Assembly: GCA_900546775.1 (NCBI GenBank)
Contig: UREM01000026.1
Coordinates: forward strand, 1-28,556
Origin: an uncultured Collinsella sp.
GTDB taxonomy: Bacteria; Actinomycetota; Coriobacteriia; Coriobacteriales; Coriobacteriaceae
Length of the DNA: 28,556 nt
Direction of reading: 5' to 3'
In this document: positions 23,994 to 28,556 of the stretch, in pieces
Position numbering within the stretch: the stretch's first letter is position 1
Layout: each line of letters opens with the position of its first letter
Made by a program: the position numbers and the translations under genes
The notes under the pieces: generated by a model
Seen by the model: the letters and a program-made list of their open reading frames with translations, nothing else
Database searches by the model: none
Told to the model about the DNA's origin: nothing

Positions 23994-26129
23994 CTAATGG
24001 ATAAGCTTAAAGTCCAAGTGCCCACGCGTGGTATTGACGCGCGAAACCTCGATAATCACGCGCTGGCCCAGTTCATAGCGAGTCCCCGTGTCGGCGCCCG
24101 TCAGCGTAAGCGCATCCTCGTCGAACTCGAACCACTCGTTGCCCAGACTCTTGATCGAAACCAAGCCTTCGACTTGCGTCAGGTCCAAGCGCACAAAGAG
24201 GCCCATGCTGCTGACCCATGAGACCGTTCCGGCATAGCGCTCGCCCAGGCGATCCTCATAGTACTGGGCAATCTTGATCTTTTGCGTCGCATGGCTAGCG
24301 GCATCTGCCGCGCGCTCGGCATCGCTGCATGCGCGGCAGATCTGCGGCAGAATGCGCGGCAGCGACTCGCGCCCCTTGCCGATCAGCCGCGGTGTACGGA
24401 CCAGGGCGTCCTTGCCGCCGAGCTGCTCATAGGCCAACTGCAGTTTGAGCACGCGGTGCACCACCAGATCGGGGTAGCGACGGATGGGACTCGTAAAGTG
24501 ACAGTAGCACGGCGCGGCGAGCGCAAAGTGGCCCTCGTTGCGCGGCTTGTACAGTGCGCGCTGCATGCTGCGCAGAAGCAGCGTGTTGACGAGCGGTGCG
24601 TTGGCCGTACCGGCGGCAGCATCAACTGCAGCCTGTAGCTCATCGGGACTCCCCAGGGCGATACCGGCAGCACGGCGATCGTCGATGATGCCCAGCTGCG
24701 CCAGCGCAACGGCGGCACCGTGCAGGCTATCGGGGCTCGGATCCTCATGCACGCGATAGCAGGCCTCGATATCACGGTCTGCCAGCCACTCTGCAACGCA
24801 CTCGTTGGCGAGTAGCATGGCTTCCTCGATAAGCGACGTGGCACACGAACGCTCGCGCGCCACAATCTGCACGGGTACTCCGTCCTCATCCAATAGAGCG
24901 CGAATCTCGGCCGTGTCAAAATCGACTGAGCCGCGGGCACGACGAATACGACGGCGAAGTTCGGCGAGTTCGTTGGCGGCGACAAGAAAATCGCCGAGGT
25001 CGACGTTATAGCCGCGAGCAGTTTCCTCGCACGCAAGACCGCGCTCAAGCGCCTCCTCGCGCGAGGCCTCAGCAGCCGCAACATCCTCGGCCGCACCCTC
25101 CAGCACCCCATACTCCACCGCGCCGGCACGCACCAGCAGCGCCTCGGCGCCGTCATAGTCCATACGCACACGCGAGCGAATCACGCTGGGGTACGGATCG
25201 TAATGCCGCACGCGACCCTGCGCATCGAGTTCAATGTCAACGGTAAACGCAAGACGGTCCTCGTCAGGGCGAAGCGAACACAGGTCACAGGACAGGCGTT
25301 CGGGCAGCATGGGAAGCACGCGATCGGCCAGATACACCGATGTCGTACGATGGCGAGCCTCAAGATCGATATGCCCGTCCCAAGCCACATAGTGAGAAAC
25401 GTCAGCGATATGCACACCCAGCTTGTAGCCACCCTCGGGCGTGCGCTCAAGCGAAATGGCATCGTCAAAGTCGCGCGCGTCGACCGGGTCGATCGTGATA
25501 ACAAAGCGGTCGCGCAGATCGCGGCGGAGCGGGTCCTTAAGCGCCGCGGACACATCGAGCGAAAGCCCCTCGGCCTCGTCCAGCGCGGCCTCGGGATAGC
25601 TATCGGTATAGCCGTAACGCGCCATCACGTATTGAACGCCCAAATCGGGCGCGTCATCTCCGCCAATGCGGCGTTCGATCGTCACGGTGCCCGATTCCAG
25701 GCGCGTCGGGTAGGTCAAAATGCGCGCGACAACGGCATCACCCGGGTGGACGCCCAGACGATCCGCCGAGGTATCCTCGGGCAGAATGAAGAAGTCGGCC
25801 TTCAGGCGCGAATCGAGCGGCTCGATCACACCGAGCGGACCAGCGGTCTGGTACGTACCCACCACGCTTATGGCTGCGCGCTCAACCACGCCTTCGATCA
25901 CGGCGCGCCGCTCACCGTGCGGGCTGTTCTTAATGCTCACGGCAACGGTATCGCCATCCATGATCTCGCGCTTACCGCGGCCCATAACCTTGTAGTCGCC
26001 GCTCTCGGTTATGACATAGGCGCCATGCTCATGGAGCTGCACGCGCCCGGTCAGGCTCGGACGGCGTTCGCTGCGCACCGGCCCACGCTTATTGCGAGCA
26101 CCGCGCTTATGCTTGTTATTGCGCCCCAT
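23994..26129 (-). CDS. rnr: Ribonuclease R
   Basis: This 711-residue 3'-to-5' exoribonuclease degrades structured RNA and, with SmpB and tmRNA, defective messages. After a basic N-terminal tail (1-24), cold-shock domains run to about 160. The RNB catalytic domain has the four metal-binding aspartates D214, D220, D222 and D223 in IDPVDARDFDDA, with the spacing known from E. coli RNase II. The C-terminal S1 domain (GERYAGTVSWVSSMGLFVRL) follows at about 625-705. It lacks the long lysine-rich C-terminal tail of E. coli RNase R, which is usual outside Proteobacteria. The start at 26129 has AAGGAGG upstream. It appears to be transcribed alone. Confidence 0.95.
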   Translation of the reverse strand: MGRNNKHKRGARNKRGPVRSERRPSLTGRVQLHEHGAYVITESGDYKVMGRGKREIMDGDTVAVSIKNSPHGERRAVIEGVVERAAISVVGTYQTAGPLGVIEPLDSRLKADFFILPEDTSADRLGVHPGDAVVARILTYPTRLESGTVTIERRIGGDDAPDLGVQYVMARYGYTDSYPEAALDEAEGLSLDVSAALKDPLRRDLRDRFVITIDPVDARDFDDAISLERTPEGGYKLGVHIADVSHYVAWDGHIDLEARHRTTSVYLADRVLPMLPERLSCDLCSLRPDEDRLAFTVDIELDAQGRVRHYDPYPSVIRSRVRMDYDGAEALLVRAGAVEYGVLEGAAEDVAAAEASREEALERGLACEETARGYNVDLGDFLVAANELAELRRRIRRARGSVDFDTAEIRALLDEDGVPVQIVARERSCATSLIEEAMLLANECVAEWLADRDIEACYRVHEDPSPDSLHGAAVALAQLGIIDDRRAAGIALGSPDELQAAVDAAAGTANAPLVNTLLLRSMQRALYKPRNEGHFALAAPCYCHFTSPIRRYPDLVVHRVLKLQLAYEQLGGKDALVRTPRLIGKGRESLPRILPQICRACSDAERAADAASHATQKIKIAQYYEDRLGERYAGTVSWVSSMGLFVRLDLTQVEGLVSIKSLGNEWFEFDEDALTLTGADTGTRYELGQRVIIEVSRVNTTRGHLDFKLIH

Positions 26130-26206
26130 GGCGCCTCCTTGCTATCGATGACGAACTCCAAAGAGTCTACCCAAATGATTCGCTTTCCTGCCGTCCCCTA
26201 GAGATC

Positions 26207-26240
26207 AAAAAACGGGCCGCCCCATAAGAGACGACCCGTT
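26207..26240 (-). terminator. Intrinsic terminator of ftsEX
   Basis: On the minus strand AACGGGTCGTCT pairs with GGGCGGCCCGTT through G-U pairs and is followed by TTTT. It starts 24 bp past the ftsX stop and separates ftsEX from rnr. Confidence 0.88.
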
Positions 26241-26264
26241 GGAAGGGATGAATTCCAGGCATGC

Positions 26265-27185
26265 CTACACGCGCAGGTAGCGGCGCATGGCTATGGCAGA
26301 ACCAAAGAGACCGATAATCACACCGACCAGAATCAGCGCAGCATAGGTCACCAGGTAGTACTGCATCGGCAGGGCAAACGACATCCAGCCGATGCTCTCC
26401 TGCAAACGCGGAATCATCAGATTGCGCAGCAGCTCCAGAACGCCGATGGAAAGCAGCGAGCCCAAAATGGCCTGCAGTACGCCCTCGGTGATAAACGGGC
26501 CGCGAATGAAGCCGTTGCTGGCGCCGACCAGACGCATAATCGCAATCTCACGACGACGCGCCGTGATGGACAGGCGAATCGTGTTGTTGATGAAGATGAA
26601 TGCGATAAAGGTCAAAAGGCCAACGAGCACCACGGCGGCGATGCGGATGTAGTTGGTCACCTGGAACAGGCGGCTCACTTCCTCTTGGCCGTACAGCACG
26701 CTCGCGTTGACGTCGCCGTCATCCGCGATCTTCTGGAAGTCGGCGTTCTTCTTGAGCTTCTGGACCGTGCTCTCGACCTTGGACGGATCGTCCATCTCAA
26801 TTGCAAACGAAGCCGGCAGCGGGTTCTGGCCATCGAGCGCGCTCATGGTGGCGTCGGCGTTGCCCGACATCTTGCTCGTATACTCGGCCAGCGCGTCGTC
26901 CTTGTCCTTATAGGTCACGGACTTGACGTTATTCCACGTCTTAAGCTCGGCCTCAAAAGCCTGAACATCGGCCTGATCGGCGTCATCGCTAATGAACGCG
27001 TTGATGACAACCTGATCCTCGACGGTGCCGATCACGGAGTTCAGCATCGCGGAGCCCATGATGAACAGGCCGATGATAAACAGCGAAAGGAAGATCGTGA
27101 TGACGGCGCCGAGCGAGGTAGTCCAGTTACGGAAGAAGTGACTGATTGCCTCTTTGAAGGAGTAGCCCACGTTAGTTGGTGCCAT
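26265..27185 (-). CDS. ftsX: Cell-division protein FtsX
   Basis: This 306-residue membrane subunit works with the ATPase FtsE and activates peptidoglycan hydrolases at the division site. The topology is the expected one: a cytoplasmic N-terminus with the conserved EAISHFFRNWTTSLGA segment, helix 1 at about 24-46, an extracellular domain at about 50-175, helices 2 to 4 at about 180-202, 233-253 and 278-299, and a short C-terminus. IAIMRLVGAS between helices 2 and 3 is the family loop that contacts the ATPase. The start at 27185 overlaps the ftsE end by 14 bases, so the two are translationally coupled. Confidence 0.95.
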   Translation of the reverse strand: MAPTNVGYSFKEAISHFFRNWTTSLGAVITIFLSLFIIGLFIMGSAMLNSVIGTVEDQVVINAFISDDADQADVQAFEAELKTWNNVKSVTYKDKDDALAEYTSKMSGNADATMSALDGQNPLPASFAIEMDDPSKVESTVQKLKKNADFQKIADDGDVNASVLYGQEEVSRLFQVTNYIRIAAVVLVGLLTFIAFIFINNTIRLSITARRREIAIMRLVGASNGFIRGPFITEGVLQAILGSLLSIGVLELLRNLMIPRLQESIGWMSFALPMQYYLVTYAALILVGVIIGLFGSAIAMRRYLRV

Positions 27186-28392
27186 AGTTGCCGTAACCTC
27201 CCCTCTCCTGGTCGCGGATAACGTGGCCGCCCTCGAGGGCGATCACGCGACGGTGCATGCTATCGACCATCTCGCGGTCGTGCGTGGCGACGATCACGGT
27301 GGTGCCGGTGCGGTTAATACGCTCGAGCAGCTTCATGATGCCCAGCGAGATCGCCGGGTCGAGGTTACCCGTGGGCTCGTCGCAGATCAGCAGCGGCGGA
27401 CGGTTGACCATAGCGCGGGCGACGGCGACGCGCTGCTGCTCGCCACCGGAAAGCTGGTCGGGCAGCGAGTCCATCTGATCGGCCAGACCGACCAGACGCA
27501 GCACCTCCGGCACCTGGCTGCGAATGACGCCCTTGGGCTTGCCGATGCACTGCAGGGCAAACGCCACGTTTTCGTAGGCGGTCTTTTGCGGCAGAAGCTT
27601 AAAGTCCTGGAACACGGCGCCAATCTGGCGGCGCAGGAACGGAACCTTGCGGTTCTTGATCTTCATGAGGTCCTGACCGGCAACCAAGATGCGGCCGCTC
27701 GTCGGCTTGACGTCGCGGTTGAGCGTCGACAGCAGCGTGGTCTTACCCGAGCCGGAATGACCGACCAGGAAGACGAACTCGCCCGGATAGATCTCGATGT
27801 TGATGTCGTCGAGTGCAGGCTTGTTGGGCTGTGCCGGATAGATCTTGGTGACATGCTCCATAAGGATGACGGGCTCGACACCGGCCTGCTTGGCCATCTT
27901 CTTGCGGCTGGCTTGCGGATCGATGGGCGCAAACACCGACGTAAAATCGGGGTTGTTGAGCGCGTTATCGAGGCTTGCGACCTCGGCTGCCTGATCGCTC
28001 TCGACCACCGGGGCAGCAGGCTGCGTGGGATCGGGAATAGCGGCAAAGAGACCGGACTGCGCAGGCTGAGGAACCGGCGTCGCAGGGGCCATGGGGTCGG
28101 GAATGCCGGCCATGGTAGGCTGCGGCGTGGCGGCGCCAGCCTGAGGCTGCTCCACGCGAGCGGTCACGGCCTGAACGGGCTCAAAACCCGCCGTGCCGGA
28201 AAGCGCGACATCGCTGGTGGGATTGTAGGCAAAGGGATCGGATGCCGGCTGTGCCTGATCTGCCGGCTGAGCGGGGGCCTGAGCAACAGGCTGGCCCTCT
28301 GAATCCGGAGTGGCGAAACGACTGCCCTGGACGCCCGTCTGCGTCTTGGGGGCATCATCGCCCGCACCGGAGGTACGGAAGTGGTTACCCAC
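27172..28392 (-). CDS. ftsE: Cell-division ATP-binding protein FtsE with N-terminal extension
   Basis: This 406-residue protein is the ABC ATPase of the FtsEX complex on the inner face of the membrane. The ATPase domain covers about 174-395: Walker A GHSGSGKT at 211-218, Q-loop Q262, signature LSGGEQ at 314-319, Walker B with D338-E339, and H-loop H371. Usual FtsE proteins have about 220-230 residues. Here about 170 residues precede the domain, rich in Pro, Ala, Gln and Asp (repeated IPDP and QPA motifs) and probably disordered. The extension appears to be translated: the GTG start at 28392 has AAGGAG five bases upstream, and no internal start near residue 170 has a comparable site. It overlaps ftsX by 14 bases. 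Confidence 0.93.
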   Translation of the reverse strand: MGNHFRTSGAGDDAPKTQTGVQGSRFATPDSEGQPVAQAPAQPADQAQPASDPFAYNPTSDVALSGTAGFEPVQAVTARVEQPQAGAATPQPTMAGIPDPMAPATPVPQPAQSGLFAAIPDPTQPAAPVVESDQAAEVASLDNALNNPDFTSVFAPIDPQASRKKMAKQAGVEPVILMEHVTKIYPAQPNKPALDDINIEIYPGEFVFLVGHSGSGKTTLLSTLNRDVKPTSGRILVAGQDLMKIKNRKVPFLRRQIGAVFQDFKLLPQKTAYENVAFALQCIGKPKGVIRSQVPEVLRLVGLADQMDSLPDQLSGGEQQRVAVARAMVNRPPLLICDEPTGNLDPAISLGIMKLLERINRTGTTVIVATHDREMVDSMHRRVIALEGGHVIRDQERGGYGNYGTN

Positions 28393-28556
28393 TGGTGCTC
28401 CTTATCGTCGTGCGTTTAAACTACATGAGCGCTTTGTATTTTAGCAGCATTAGCTTTACTGCACATAAGAAGCATGGCGGGGTTTGGGTCTCACCGGCCG
28501 ACCTTGATTATCGACTTTATCCGAACACCTCCCACATTCATCCGTACATGTACGGA
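28393..28556. other. ftsE upstream region with an edge palindrome
   Basis: The region carries the ftsE ribosome site and leader; TAAAAT near 28438-28443 on the minus strand could be a -10 box, with no good -35. The last 16 bases (28541-28556) are the perfect palindrome TCCGTACATGTACGGA, which is cut by the window edge and may be longer. No gene is visible here. Confidence 0.5.

Overview
The window is 28.5 kb of GC-rich bacterial chromosome. The gene set (gltBD, ftsEX, smpB, rnr, a NADH-side flavin reductase with a rubredoxin, PTS-based MurNAc recycling, Sec-free small housekeeping genes) and the short recurring palindromes that contain GGGGACA or end in a TCTCGATCTGTAACA-type arm suggest a gut anaerobe of the Coriobacteriia, most likely Collinsella or a close relative. 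That assignment rests on pattern recognition; no search was run. Most genes lie on the minus strand.

Layout. 1-1.7 kb (+): end of a Cu(I) P-type ATPase, a CopZ-like chaperone and a CsoR repressor, forming a copper-export operon with a 95-bp hairpin inside it. 1.9-2.3 kb (+): a small membrane protein with a zinc ribbon, ending at a shared bidirectional terminator. 2.5-3.8 kb (-): a metal-dependent amidohydrolase. 4.0-5.5 kb: a DUF559/PD-(D/E)XK protein bracketed by two arrays of inverted repeats with a strict 40-bp step. 5.5-6.2 kb (-): an unknown protein. 6.7-12.8 kb (-): gltB-gltD, NADPH glutamate synthase. 13.2-14.4 kb (+): an NRAMP metal transporter behind a promoter with a palindromic operator candidate, followed by a third 40-bp-step array. 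14.7-15.5 kb (-): a free-standing rubredoxin and a flavin reductase, the two halves of a high-molecular-weight rubredoxin. 15.7-17.1 kb (-): smpB overlapping a TPR protein. 17.15-17.32 kb (-): tRNA-Glu and tRNA-Gln. 17.6-18.4 kb: a hypothetical protein (+) and an Spx/ArsC-like protein (-). 18.5-23.0 kb (-): murR-murQ-murP-mupG. 23.2-23.8 kb (-): a lone serine recombinase beside a 26-bp perfect palindrome. 24.0-26.1 kb (-): RNase R. 26.3-28.4 kb (-): ftsE-ftsX, where FtsE carries an unusual N-terminal extension of about 170 residues.

How the genes work together. The mur cluster encodes uptake and phosphorylation of a MurNAc-containing sugar (MurP), cleavage of MurNAc-6P-GlcNAc (MupG), lactyl-ether removal (MurQ) and local control (MurR). 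That is a complete cytoplasmic route for salvaging peptidoglycan. SmpB and RNase R both serve trans-translation and RNA decay, although no tmRNA is visible here. FtsEX links division to cell-wall hydrolysis.

The most unusual features are non-coding. There are three arrays (3994-4210, 5350-5485, 14454-14588) in which a 15-bp arm alternates in orientation exactly every 40 bp (41 once), with compensatory changes between paired arms. There are also several other long palindromes of distinct families.
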